Positions 1-8,930 of a DNA stretch of 64,000 nt are shown here, piece by piece. The position numbers and the translations under genes are program-made. Source of the stretch: Bacillota bacterium (GTDB lineage Bacteria; Bacillota_I; Bacilli_A; Izemoplasmatales; UBA1188); contig JAEYPN010000017.1 of NCBI GenBank assembly GCA_023410715.1, positions 62,001-126,000 of the forward strand. The letters are read 5' to 3'. The notes beneath the pieces were generated by a model, which made no database searches, had not been told where the DNA came from, and saw only the letters and a list, made by a program, of their open reading frames with translations. Positions within the stretch are counted from its first letter, which is position 1, and every line of letters starts with the position of its first letter.

Positions 1-957
1 ATAGAAAACAGTGATTATAGCATTGTAACTAAAAAGTCTGTTTTAAACAAGTATTTTAGTTTAGTAAAAAGTAGTGTAAGTGGTGCAAAGATTAAAGTAT
101 CATGCGATGAACTTACGAAAAAATTTATAGATATATCATCAAGCATTTCTGATCATATTAATGAAAATGAATTGATGAAAGGCGAAAAATATTCCTTCTA
201 TAATGGTTACTATGATAATAAAAGCGAAAGATTTGAAAATCCTATTGACAAGAAAATGACCTTAATTGGGCAAGTATTTAATGTTATGGGTGGTGTTGCA
301 AGCACTGAACAAATTAAAAAAATAATAGAAGCTTCTAATGACATCTTATTTGATGAAAACGTAAAAGGTTATCGTTTAAATAGCAAACTTAAAGAAGACT
401 TACATAATATTGGTCGCTTTATGGGCTTTGGTTATGGGCATAAAGAAAATGGCGCTGTATTTGAGCACATGAATGTAATGTATGGAAATGCCTTATATAA
501 AAGGGGTTTTGTTAAAGAGGGATCAGTCATTATTCGTGGTGTCTATGACTATGTAAATGATATTGAAAAATCAAAATGCTTACCAGGAATACCTGAATAT
601 TTTGATAGTAAAGGCAGAGGAGTATACCCATATTTAACAGGTTCAGCAGCTTGGTACTTATATACGATAGCTGAAGAAATCTTTGGCGTAAAAGGGGACT
701 TTGGTGACCTTATTATTGAACCTAAACTTTTAATTGATGACTTTATTGATTTAAAAGCAGAAATTAAAATGATATTTAATGACCAAAACATTAATATTCA
801 ATTTGAAAACAAAGATAATTTAGATTATCAAGAATACATGATAAAAAAAGTATTAATTAATGGGAAATCAGTTGTAATAAATAATAGCTTTCTAAAAATT
901 AAAAAAGAAAATATAAAAGAAGATTTAAATATTATTGTAAATTTAGGAGCCAAATAA
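1..957 (+). CDS. GH94 glycoside phosphorylase, C-terminal part (5' truncated by window edge)
   Basis: The frame is open from base 1 to a TAA at 955-957, so only the last 318 residues are present. GH94 hallmarks are visible: GHKENGAVFEHM (about fragment residue 146), then PGIPEYF and YPYLTGSAAWYL (about 210), which line the phosphate and sugar sites in cellobiose, chitobiose and laminaribiose phosphorylases. The catalytic Asp lies upstream of the window. The enzyme would split a beta-linked disaccharide or oligosaccharide with phosphate into a sugar 1-phosphate, inside the cell. No hydrophobic segment is seen in the visible part. Its neighbours (GH16, GH30, GH3) suggest beta-1,3-glucan products such as laminaribiose, but the specificity cannot be read from this part. 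The stop overlaps the next ATG by one base, so the genes are probably translationally coupled. Confidence 0.85.
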   Translation: MENSDYSIVTKKSVLNKYFSLVKSSVSGAKIKVSCDELTKKFIDISSSISDHINENELMKGEKYSFYNGYYDNKSERFENPIDKKMTLIGQVFNVMGGVASTEQIKKIIEASNDILFDENVKGYRLNSKLKEDLHNIGRFMGFGYGHKENGAVFEHMNVMYGNALYKRGFVKEGSVIIRGVYDYVNDIEKSKCLPGIPEYFDSKGRGVYPYLTGSAAWYLYTIAEEIFGVKGDFGDLIIEPKLLIDDFIDLKAEIKMIFNDQNINIQFENKDNLDYQEYMIKKVLINGKSVVINNSFLKIKKENIKEDLNIIVNLGAK

Positions 958-1682
958 TGAAAACATACACGCTTGTGTGGGAAGAAAATTTTAATTATAA
1001 AGGATTACCAAATCCTGATGTTTGGAATATTGAACACGGATCAAAATGGGCTAATCGCGAAGTTCAATATTATACTAATGGTGAAAATATAAATGTTGAA
1101 GATGGACTTTTGACAATTGAAGCAAGACATGAGATAAAAGGTGATAAAGAATATACTTCTTCACGCATTAATACACGCGGTAAAAAGCATTTTAAACTAG
1201 GACGAATTGCCGTTAAAGCAAAACTTCCTGGAGGACGCGGCACATGGCCTGCTATCTGGATGTTAGGCAATGGTAATTATCGATGGCCTGAATGTGGTGA
1301 AATTGACATCATGGAACAAGTTGGAAATGAAAAAGACATGGTTTTATCATCACTACACTGTAAAACTTATAATCATATGAATAATTCACACTATACCTAT
1401 AAAGAAGAAATTAATGGTGTATGTGATAGATTTGTTGAATATGCAGTAGATATTATGTCTAACTATCTTGAGTTTTTTATTGATGGAAATTCTTTTGTTA
1501 AATTTGAAAGAGGCGAAGATGGGAAAGACGCATCACATGATGGCTGGCCATTTGATGATGAATTTTATTTAATCATTAATTTAGCAATTGGTGGAAGCCT
1601 TGGTGGGGCTGTATCAAGTGAGGATTTTCCTCGCAGATTAGAAATAAAATATGTAAAATATTATAATATTCAGGAGGAATAA
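957..1682 (+). CDS. GH16 endo-beta-1,3-glucanase (laminarinase-like), cytoplasmic
   Basis: The 241 residues are essentially a bare GH16 catalytic domain. The signature GEIDIMEQVG places the nucleophile at E115, the assisting Asp at D117 and the acid/base at E120. GTWPAIWML (95-103) and the C-terminal IINLAIGG are also typical of the laminarinase branch. Known family activity is endo-hydrolysis of beta-1,3 or mixed beta-1,3/1,4-glucans. There is no signal peptide or lipobox, which is unusual because most laminarinases are secreted, so it probably trims imported oligosaccharides. The start overlaps the upstream stop by one base, and the SD GGAGG (1673-1677) for the next gene lies inside its 3' end. 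An exact choice between laminarinase and lichenase is not possible. Confidence 0.88.
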   Translation: MKTYTLVWEENFNYKGLPNPDVWNIEHGSKWANREVQYYTNGENINVEDGLLTIEARHEIKGDKEYTSSRINTRGKKHFKLGRIAVKAKLPGGRGTWPAIWMLGNGNYRWPECGEIDIMEQVGNEKDMVLSSLHCKTYNHMNNSHYTYKEEINGVCDRFVEYAVDIMSNYLEFFIDGNSFVKFERGEDGKDASHDGWPFDDEFYLIINLAIGGSLGGAVSSEDFPRRLEIKYVKYYNIQEE

Positions 1683-1683
1683 T

Positions 1684-2994
1684 ATGAAATTAATAATAAC
1701 AGCGAAGGACACTGAATTACGCTTAAAAGAAACAAATCAGGTTAGTGTTACTTCAAATAGTGGGGTTATTACCCTTAACCCACAAAAAACTTTTCAAACA
1801 ATGCTCGGCTTTGGTGGTGCATTTACCGAAAGTGCTTGCTATAACCTTTATCGGGTAAATAAGGAAGTAAGAGAAAAAGCACTTCGTCTTTATTTTGATA
1901 AAGAGGAAGGAATTGGCTATACTTTAGGACGTGTTTCAATCCATAGCTCAGATTTCTCACTTTATAGTTATACTTATATTGATGAAGGCGATAAAGAGTT
2001 AAAAACCTTTGATATTTCTCACGAATTTAAATTTGTGATTCCAACAATTAAAAGAGCACAGGAAATTGCTGGAACAGAAATTAAACTACTTGGATCTCCA
2101 TGGAGTCCAGCTCCATTTATGAAAGATAACAATTCTCCAATTAGAGGTGGAAAATTATTACCTGAATATATGCAATCATGGGCTAATTATTATAAACGCT
2201 TTATTCAAGAATTTAGAAAAGCTGGTTTAAATATTTGGGGTATCACAGTTCAAAATGAACCTCAAGCTGTCCAACGTTGGGACTCATGTATTTATAGCGG
2301 CGAAGAAGAACGCGACTTTGTTAAAAACTATTTAGGTCCAACTATCAAAAAAGGAGATACAAAGGATGTTAATATTTTAATATGGGATCACAACCGTGAC
2401 ATTATGGTTGAAAGAGCCAAAGCTGTATTAAATGACAAAAAAGCTAGTAAATACGTTTGGGGAACAGCTTTTCACTGGTATGTAAGTGAAGCCTTTGACG
2501 AAGTTGGTAAGACCCATGAATTATTTCCTGATAAAGGACTTTTATTTAGTGAAGGTTGTATTGAAGGAGCCCATTTAATCGGTAGATGGGAAAATGGTGA
2601 AAGATACGCTAGAAATATGATTGGCGATATTAATAATTACTGCGAAGGATATATTGACTGGAACCTATTTTTAGATGAACTTGGGGGGCCAAATCATGTT
2701 AATAACTTATGTTCAGCTCCAATAATTTTAAGAATATTTAACGAACAAATATTTTTAGAGTCATCTTATTATTATATTGGTCACATTTCTAAATTTGTTA
2801 AACCAGGTGCTAAAAGAATTGAAAAGATTGGTTCATCATCACTTAATGATGTAGCATTTGTTAATCCAAATGGAGAAATAGTTTATGTTGCATTAAATGA
2901 AACAGATAACGATGTTAAATCTTCAGTAAGTGTATTTAATAAAACTTATGAATTTGAGGTGCCAAAACATTCAATTATAACACTAGTTATCTAG
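1684..2994 (+). CDS. GH30 family glycosidase, cytoplasmic
   Basis: A 436-residue GH30 protein: a (beta/alpha)8 barrel plus the usual beta side domain. The acid/base is E192 in VQNEP and the nucleophile E290 in LFSEGC. LGFGGAFTES (41-50) and GSPWSPAPFMK (137-147) are standard GH30 substrate-loop motifs. The family includes glucosylceramidase-like beta-glucosidases and beta-1,6-glucanases. In a laminarin-type locus, removal of beta-1,6 branches or beta-glucosyl units is the likely role (inference). No signal peptide is present, so it should be cytoplasmic. It starts 1 nt after the GH16 stop with AGGAGG (1674-1679) as ribosome site. A lipoprotein paralogue follows immediately. Confidence 0.88.
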   Translation: MKLIITAKDTELRLKETNQVSVTSNSGVITLNPQKTFQTMLGFGGAFTESACYNLYRVNKEVREKALRLYFDKEEGIGYTLGRVSIHSSDFSLYSYTYIDEGDKELKTFDISHEFKFVIPTIKRAQEIAGTEIKLLGSPWSPAPFMKDNNSPIRGGKLLPEYMQSWANYYKRFIQEFRKAGLNIWGITVQNEPQAVQRWDSCIYSGEEERDFVKNYLGPTIKKGDTKDVNILIWDHNRDIMVERAKAVLNDKKASKYVWGTAFHWYVSEAFDEVGKTHELFPDKGLLFSEGCIEGAHLIGRWENGERYARNMIGDINNYCEGYIDWNLFLDELGGPNHVNNLCSAPIILRIFNEQIFLESSYYYIGHISKFVKPGAKRIEKIGSSSLNDVAFVNPNGEIVYVALNETDNDVKSSVSVFNKTYEFEVPKHSIITLVI

Positions 2995-3004
2995 GAGGTA
3001 TCAG

Positions 3005-4552
3005 GTGAAAAAGTTTTTTTTATTCTTGACAGTAAGCGCTATTTTTCTCTTTGCTGGCTGTAAGACTACAAATCACACAACAAAATCAATACCAAAAACT
3101 ACTACAAGTATTACAATTAAAACAACTAGTGAAATAAAAACTGTTCAATCAACAACTAAGACAATTTCATCTGTAAATACGATTGATTTTTCGAGTGTAG
3201 AAATTGAAGCATATACTTCAAATAAAAGCAACCAGTTTGTAGAAGTAACAGATTTAGTTAATTTCACTAAAGATAAATTATATGGTAATGAAATTACTAT
3301 AAATGATGAAAAAAAATATGAAAATTATTATGGCGTAGGTGCAGCTTTAACTGGAGCAAGCGCATATTTAATAAAAAATAGTCCTAAAGAAGATGAAATA
3401 ATTGATTATTTGTTTGGTTCTGATGGTTTGAATATTCAGGTTGTAAGATTATGCATTGGTTCAAGTGACTTCCCTAACCCTAAATGGGGAGGACATTATA
3501 CATATGATGATATCCAAACAGGAACAAAAGATCTAGAACTTAAAAATTTTAGTATTGCAAAAGATGATGATGTTATTGCAGTTTTACAAAAAGCTTTAGC
3601 AATTAATCCTGACATTCGTTTTATAGCTGCGCCATGGAGCGCTCCAGCTTGGATGAAGGACTCACAAAAACTTGATGGAGGCGGAAATCTATCACCATTT
3701 TATAATGAAGTATTTGCAAAATATTTGATAAAATTTGTTGAGGAATATGCTAAATATGGCATTAATATTGATTATTTATCAATTCAAAATGAACCATTAT
3801 ATCAAAATCCAAATTCAGGATATCCGACGATGTATATAGGTGTAAGACAAGCAAAAACCATTATTACTGATTACCTTGGTCCAATGCTAGAAGAAAAAAA
3901 TCTTGATACTAAAATTTTAATTTATGATCACAATGCTGGTGAACTTTATCCTTTCACCATGTTAAGTGATGATAATTTACGAAAATATGTTAAAGGCGTT
4001 GGACTACATTGTTACGTTGTAGAAACGGCAGAAGAAATTCATACAACTGTTAAAGACTTAAAAACTAAATACCCAGAAATTGAGGTTTTAATGACTGAGT
4101 GTACAGCAGGAACATGGTATACAAATTTTGATGATAATCTTAAGTATAGTTTAGACAGAATGTATACTAAGGTTTTTGAAGCAGGAGCTTCTGGTACGAT
4201 GTATTGGAATATGGTTCTTGATCCAAAAGGTGAAACACATTTAGGTGGATGTGCTGGATGTACAGGTGTTATAAGTGTTGAAGGTGATAATTATAACATT
4301 GAAGCCGAAGCTTTAGCAATTGGTCATTATGGAAAATACGTCGACCTAGACGCTACAAGAATTGATGTAGAGATAAAAGCGATGAATGTTATGGCTAATG
4401 CTTACATGAATAACGAAAACGAATATGTCTTAGTTCTATATAATAGTGGCAAAGCCGCAACAGAAATCGTCATCAAATGGCGTGGTGCCAATGCTAAGGT
4501 TAAAATTCCTGCTAAATCAATGATGACGGTTATATGGAGGATTAATAAATGA
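3005..4552 (+). CDS. GH30 family glycosidase, surface lipoprotein
   Basis: This 515-residue protein begins with a type II signal peptide; lipobox LFAGC puts the lipidated Cys at C19. A Thr/Ser/Lys-rich linker (20-65) follows, then a GH30 domain with acid/base E263 in IQNEP and nucleophile E365 in LMTEC. APWSAPAWMK (209-218) matches the substrate-binding loop. The start is GTG at 3005, set by AGGAGGT (2993-2999). The enzyme should sit on the outer face of the membrane and attack beta-glucan side chains or long chains before import. It resembles the cytoplasmic GH30 just upstream but is not a close copy. It overlaps the next gene by 4 nt (ATGA), so translation is coupled. Confidence 0.88.
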   Translation: MKKFFLFLTVSAIFLFAGCKTTNHTTKSIPKTTTSITIKTTSEIKTVQSTTKTISSVNTIDFSSVEIEAYTSNKSNQFVEVTDLVNFTKDKLYGNEITINDEKKYENYYGVGAALTGASAYLIKNSPKEDEIIDYLFGSDGLNIQVVRLCIGSSDFPNPKWGGHYTYDDIQTGTKDLELKNFSIAKDDDVIAVLQKALAINPDIRFIAAPWSAPAWMKDSQKLDGGGNLSPFYNEVFAKYLIKFVEEYAKYGINIDYLSIQNEPLYQNPNSGYPTMYIGVRQAKTIITDYLGPMLEEKNLDTKILIYDHNAGELYPFTMLSDDNLRKYVKGVGLHCYVVETAEEIHTTVKDLKTKYPEIEVLMTECTAGTWYTNFDDNLKYSLDRMYTKVFEAGASGTMYWNMVLDPKGETHLGGCAGCTGVISVEGDNYNIEAEALAIGHYGKYVDLDATRIDVEIKAMNVMANAYMNNENEYVLVLYNSGKAATEIVIKWRGANAKVKIPAKSMMTVIWRINK

Positions 4553-6519
4553 AATATAAAAAAATAATGGTGTTTTTCTTATGCCTTATACTTTATGGAT
4601 GTACAAGTAAAATCAAAACAAATAAAAATAACACAACTACTAAAGATTTGATTTCCACGATTTTATCAACATATAGTAGTTCATATAAAAACACTTTAAC
4701 TAATAGTACAACAACCAAAAATGTTACAAATACACAAGTTACAATAACTTCTGCACCTATAACATATGATGAACAATATTGTGAGTTAATAGATATTGAT
4801 TATGATTGGATTAACGAAAAAGTTAAAAACATGACAATTGATGAGTTAGCTGGACAAATGATTCAGGCTGAACGTAACAATTCAACTTTAATGAATGATC
4901 TAGTTGAATATAATATTGGTTCAGTTTTATCAGGAGGTGGATCAACACCTTCTACTAATACAGCTTATGGATGGCAAAATATGATCAAAAACTTCCAGGA
5001 TACAGCTGTAACATCATCTTCAGGAATCCCAATTATTTATGGTGTAGATGCAGTTCATGGTCACAATAATCTATATGGCGCTACTATTTTTCCACATAAT
5101 ATTGGTCTTGGAAGTGCAAATGATCCAGAACTAATGTATAAGATTGGTTTAATCACTGCAAGAGAAATGCGCGCTTCAGGAGTTGATTGGACCTTCTCAC
5201 CAACAGTAGCGATGGCTCAAGACATCAGCTGGGGTAGAACATATGAAAGTTTTAGTGAAAGCGTAGAAATCGTCAATAATTTAGTCAGTGAATATATTAG
5301 AGGCCTTCAGTCATACTGTGTTTCAGCTACTGCAAAGCATTATATTGCGGATGGTTCAACAGTTGGTGGAAAGGATCAAGGAAATGTAACAAAATCTATT
5401 CAAGATATTATGGATTTTGAACTACAACCATATATTAAAGCAGTTGAGGCTGGTGTTGATACTGTAATGGTTTCATATAGTTCAATTAATGGCGAAAAAA
5501 TGCATGAAAGTAAATTTTGGATTACTGATATTTTAAAAGATTCTTTAGAATTCAGTGGTTTTGTAATAAGTGATTATGACGCAATAAGACAATTGCCTGG
5601 AAGCTATTATCAACAAGTAGTTTCGGCAGTAAATGCGGGTATCGATATGCTTATGCAACCATATACCTATAAAGAATGCCATGAACATATTGTAAATGCT
5701 TTTTATAATGGTGATATTACAAGAGCAAGACTTGAAGACGCTGCAAGAAGAATTTTAACCGTAAAATATAAACGTGGTATCATTGAATATCCTGGATATA
5801 CGATTGACGTTGAAAAAAATTTTGCTAGTGATGAAAATAAAAATGTTGCAAGAGAAGCAGTAAGAAAATCTTTAGTTCTTTTAAAAAATGAAAATAAAGC
5901 TCTTCCTCTTGATAAAAATTTAACTAAATATTATATTACCGGCGATGGAGCAATTAACACTGCTTTACAATGTGGCGGGTGGACACTATCATGGCAAGGT
6001 GATGAAAAAGCCATGGTCCGTGGAACATCAATAAATGCTGGGATTGTTAAAGAACTTTTAGGAACAACCTCAAAAGTTGTTACTAATTTGAATGACGCTG
6101 ATGTGGTAATTGTGGTTTTATCAGATAAACCCTATGCTGAATATAATGGCGATACAGACGATTTAACCTTAACAGGTGGAATGGCTCAAGCAAATAACCA
6201 AAAGGTTTTAAATGAGGCAAAAGATGCTAAGAGCAAAGGGAAAAAAGTTATTGGCTTGCTTTTATCAGGTAGACCACTTGTGTTAAATGATAATTTAAAT
6301 TACTTTGATAGCTTTGTAGCTTGTTTTTTACCTGGATCAGAAGCAGGATCTGGTATTGCTGATGTATTATTTGGCGACTATGATTTTACTGGTAAGTTAA
6401 GTTTTACATGGCCTAAAAACTTATCACAGCTTGGTTATAACTCTAATAAAAACGGTTATGATGAAAATATTGTAATGTTTCCAATAGGATACGGATTAAG
6501 TTATAAAGATAATAAGTAG
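4549..6519 (+). CDS. GH3 beta-glucosidase/exoglucanase, surface lipoprotein
   Basis: A 656-residue protein with lipobox LILYGC (lipidated C18), a Thr/Ser/Asn-rich linker (20-70) and the two classic GH3 domains. IIYGVDAVHGHN (162-173) and FVISDYDAI mark the barrel, with the nucleophile at D342. The (alpha/beta)6 sandwich with ALPLDKNLTKYYITGDGA and FLPGSEAGSGIADVLFGDY follows. The two-domain layout without a fibronectin-like C-terminus is like exo-beta-glucanases of the barley ExoI type. It should release glucose from non-reducing ends of beta-1,3/1,4/1,6-glucan oligosaccharides at the cell surface. The ATGA overlap with the upstream GH30 suggests the two surface enzymes are made together. Confidence 0.9.
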   Translation: MKYKKIMVFFLCLILYGCTSKIKTNKNNTTTKDLISTILSTYSSSYKNTLTNSTTTKNVTNTQVTITSAPITYDEQYCELIDIDYDWINEKVKNMTIDELAGQMIQAERNNSTLMNDLVEYNIGSVLSGGGSTPSTNTAYGWQNMIKNFQDTAVTSSSGIPIIYGVDAVHGHNNLYGATIFPHNIGLGSANDPELMYKIGLITAREMRASGVDWTFSPTVAMAQDISWGRTYESFSESVEIVNNLVSEYIRGLQSYCVSATAKHYIADGSTVGGKDQGNVTKSIQDIMDFELQPYIKAVEAGVDTVMVSYSSINGEKMHESKFWITDILKDSLEFSGFVISDYDAIRQLPGSYYQQVVSAVNAGIDMLMQPYTYKECHEHIVNAFYNGDITRARLEDAARRILTVKYKRGIIEYPGYTIDVEKNFASDENKNVAREAVRKSLVLLKNENKALPLDKNLTKYYITGDGAINTALQCGGWTLSWQGDEKAMVRGTSINAGIVKELLGTTSKVVTNLNDADVVIVVLSDKPYAEYNGDTDDLTLTGGMAQANNQKVLNEAKDAKSKGKKVIGLLLSGRPLVLNDNLNYFDSFVACFLPGSEAGSGIADVLFGDYDFTGKLSFTWPKNLSQLGYNSNKNGYDENIVMFPIGYGLSYKDNK

Positions 6520-6540
6520 GAGAAGAAAGTAGGAGTAAAA

Positions 6541-8754
6541 ATGGATATTAAGAAAGTTTTAAGCGAGATGACAATTGATGAAAAATTAAAATTGTTATCA
6601 GGTAAAGGCGCTTGGTTTTTTAATGGTGTTGAAAGACTAGGATTAAGAGAGATTCGTGTTAGTGACGGACCCCATGGTGTTAGAGTACCTTCAGAAAAAT
6701 ATGCTTCTGGTACAGGGCCTAATGCAAAATTAAATGAGACAACATTATTCCCATGTGAGGGTGCCATGTCAGCTACTTGGGATCCTGACTTAATTTATAA
6801 AGTTGGTAAGGCCATAGGTAATGAATGTAACCATTTTGGTATTGATGTTTTACTTGGACCTGGTGCTAATGGTAAAAGAAATCCTTTAGGTGGAAGAAAT
6901 TTTGAGTATTATTCAGAAGACCCAATTTTATCAGGAAAGATGGCAACTGCTTTTGTTAACGGTGTTCAATCTACTCATGTTGGAACTTCACTTAAGCATT
7001 TTATATTAAATGAACAAGAAACAAACCGTCGTAAATGTTCTTCAAACATTTCAAGAAAAACTTTAAGAGAATTATATGCTTTACCTTTTGAAATGTGTAT
7101 TAAAGAAGCTAAACCTTTAACTATAATGGCATCTTATAATCAAATTAATGGTATATATGCATGCCATAGCAAAGATATTATGCAAAAATTATTAAGAGAA
7201 GATTTAGGGTATGAAGGTTTAATCATTTCTGACTGGGGCGCTGTTCAAAATAAAGCTGATAGTATCAATGCTGGTCTAAATATTGAAATGCCAGAAACAG
7301 TTTTTGCCAGCCAAACAAAGGAAGTTTTTGAAGCGGAAAAAATAAGTGTTGAACAAGTTGATAGACTTGTAGAAGAAATTTTAAGAGCTTATGATTGGGT
7401 ATATCAAAATCCTAATCAATATAAACCTGCAGATTTTGATGCCAACCATGAACTTGCTTATGAAGTTGCAAAAGAAAGTATTGTCTTACTTAAAAATAAA
7501 GATAATATTTTACCATTAGATAAAAATAGTAAAATTCTTTTAGTTGGTGATTTCTTTAAAAAACCACGTAATTCTGGTGGTGGATCTTCAACTTTAAGAG
7601 CTAGAAATGTCGAGAATCCATATGATGAATTTATGAAATTTGGTAACTATGATTATGCTATAGGATTTAAAGATATGGAAGTATCACTAGAACTTGAAAA
7701 AGAGGCCTTAGATAAAGCTAAAGAGGCTGATTATGTAATTGTTAATGGTGGAACAACAGAAGTTTTAGAGACAGAAGGATTTGATCGTCCATACATGAAT
7801 TTACCACAAAACCAAGTTCATTTTATTAAAGAATTAGCGAAACTTGATAAGAAAATAATTTTTATAAACAACAGTGGTGCCCCTGTTGAAATTAATGAAA
7901 TTAATAAAGAAGTTGATGCTGTTATTCATGCTTCATTTTTAGGTGTTGCTTGCGGTAAGGCTTTAGCCGAAATTGTTTTCGGTGTAATTAATCCAAACGG
8001 TAAACTTTCTGAAACATGGCCACTTGAATACAAAAATGTTTTAACTTCAAGATGGTTCCCTGAAAGAAAAAATGCCACAGATTATGAAAAAGAAGGTATT
8101 TTTACAGGCTATCGTTACTTCGATTCATATAAAATTCCTGTTTTATATCCATTTGGATTCGGACTTTCATATACCAATTTTGAATATAACAATCTAAAAC
8201 TCTCTAAAACAACTTTAAATAATGGAGATGAATTAGTTGTTAGTTTTGATGTTAAAAACACTGGTAAAGTAAAAGGAAAAGAAGTGGCACAGGTTTATGT
8301 AAAGGATAATGAATCATTCTATATTATTCCCGAAAAATTATTGAAAAATTTTATTAAGGTTGAATTAGAACCTAATGAAGTAAAGAATGTAACCATAACT
8401 TTAACTGAAAAAGACTTTAGTATGTTCTATGAAAAGCATAATAAATTTGTTGTGGAAAAGGGGGATTTTACCATTATGGTAGGCCCTAATGTTAACGACA
8501 TTAAATTAAGTGAAGAAGTGTTCTTTGATTCAAAAGACGAGAGTAGAGAACCATTAAATTATGATGATACATGTTTACAATGGCAATATCAAGAACCTGA
8601 AATTTTTAAAAAAATTTGTGAAAAGTTTGAGATAGAAAGACACTTTGAATTAGAGCAACCTCTAAGTCGTGTTTTGAAAACAATTTATAGAAATTTAGGA
8701 AGAAATGAAGAAGAATACGTAGAGCTTATTAATGAGATAAAAAAGAGTTTATAA
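6541..8754 (+). CDS. GH3 beta-glucosidase with fibronectin III-like domain, cytoplasmic
   Basis: At 737 residues this is a full-length three-domain GH3: barrel (1 to about 290), alpha/beta sandwich (about 310-560) and a fibronectin III-like C-terminal module beginning near GFGLSYTNFEY. The nucleophile is D231 in LIISDWGAV. RVSDGPHGVR (39-48), NEQETNR and GRNFEYYSEDP are conserved sugar-contact motifs. There is no signal peptide, so it works in the cytoplasm on imported beta-gluco-oligosaccharides. It is the last of the enzyme run; 176 nt of regulatory DNA separate it from the transporter genes. The sequence pattern is of the BglX/BglB-like beta-glucosidases. Confidence 0.92.
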   Translation: MDIKKVLSEMTIDEKLKLLSGKGAWFFNGVERLGLREIRVSDGPHGVRVPSEKYASGTGPNAKLNETTLFPCEGAMSATWDPDLIYKVGKAIGNECNHFGIDVLLGPGANGKRNPLGGRNFEYYSEDPILSGKMATAFVNGVQSTHVGTSLKHFILNEQETNRRKCSSNISRKTLRELYALPFEMCIKEAKPLTIMASYNQINGIYACHSKDIMQKLLREDLGYEGLIISDWGAVQNKADSINAGLNIEMPETVFASQTKEVFEAEKISVEQVDRLVEEILRAYDWVYQNPNQYKPADFDANHELAYEVAKESIVLLKNKDNILPLDKNSKILLVGDFFKKPRNSGGGSSTLRARNVENPYDEFMKFGNYDYAIGFKDMEVSLELEKEALDKAKEADYVIVNGGTTEVLETEGFDRPYMNLPQNQVHFIKELAKLDKKIIFINNSGAPVEINEINKEVDAVIHASFLGVACGKALAEIVFGVINPNGKLSETWPLEYKNVLTSRWFPERKNATDYEKEGIFTGYRYFDSYKIPVLYPFGFGLSYTNFEYNNLKLSKTTLNNGDELVVSFDVKNTGKVKGKEVAQVYVKDNESFYIIPEKLLKNFIKVELEPNEVKNVTITLTEKDFSMFYEKHNKFVVEKGDFTIMVGPNVNDIKLSEEVFFDSKDESREPLNYDDTCLQWQYQEPEIFKKICEKFEIERHFELEQPLSRVLKTIYRNLGRNEEEYVELINEIKKSL

Positions 8755-8870
8755 ACACTATTACGAAATTGTTTTCGTGAAATTGTTAGATAACAGGTAA
8801 AAAATCACAAAAAAACACAGGGTTGAGCCTAAATTAAGGCAAAAAATTACTTTATATTATTTACTTTTTG

Positions 8871-8879
8871 TGATATAAT
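8871..8879 (+). promoter_or_regulatory. Extended -10 promoter of the solute-binding protein gene
   Basis: TGATATAAT gives a consensus -10 hexamer (8874-8879) with the TGN extension. No convincing -35 sits 16-18 bp upstream. Predicted transcription start is about 8886, which falls inside the cre-like operator at 8885-8899. Confidence 0.7.
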
Positions 8880-8884
8880 ATACA

Positions 8885-8899
8885 ATGAAATCGTTTACA
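8885..8899 (+). promoter_or_regulatory. cre-like / LacI-family operator
   Basis: ATGAAATCGTTTACA matches every fixed position of the Bacillus cre consensus WTGNAANCGNWNNCW. It covers the predicted start of transcription, a classic position for repression by CcpA or another LacI-family protein. No LacI-family gene is in the window, so the cognate regulator is unseen. It is the only perfect match I found upstream of the sugar genes. Confidence 0.65.
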
Positions 8900-8930
8900 A
8901 AAACAATAAAAAAATAATAAGGAGGAAAAA

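Noticed and set aside
8763..8778. Inverted repeat ACGAAA-TTGT-TTTCGT after the cytoplasmic GH3 gene
   Set aside because: It forms a perfect 6-bp hairpin but no T-run follows, so it is not called a terminator. It does not fit the cre pattern. A regulatory use is possible but unsupported.
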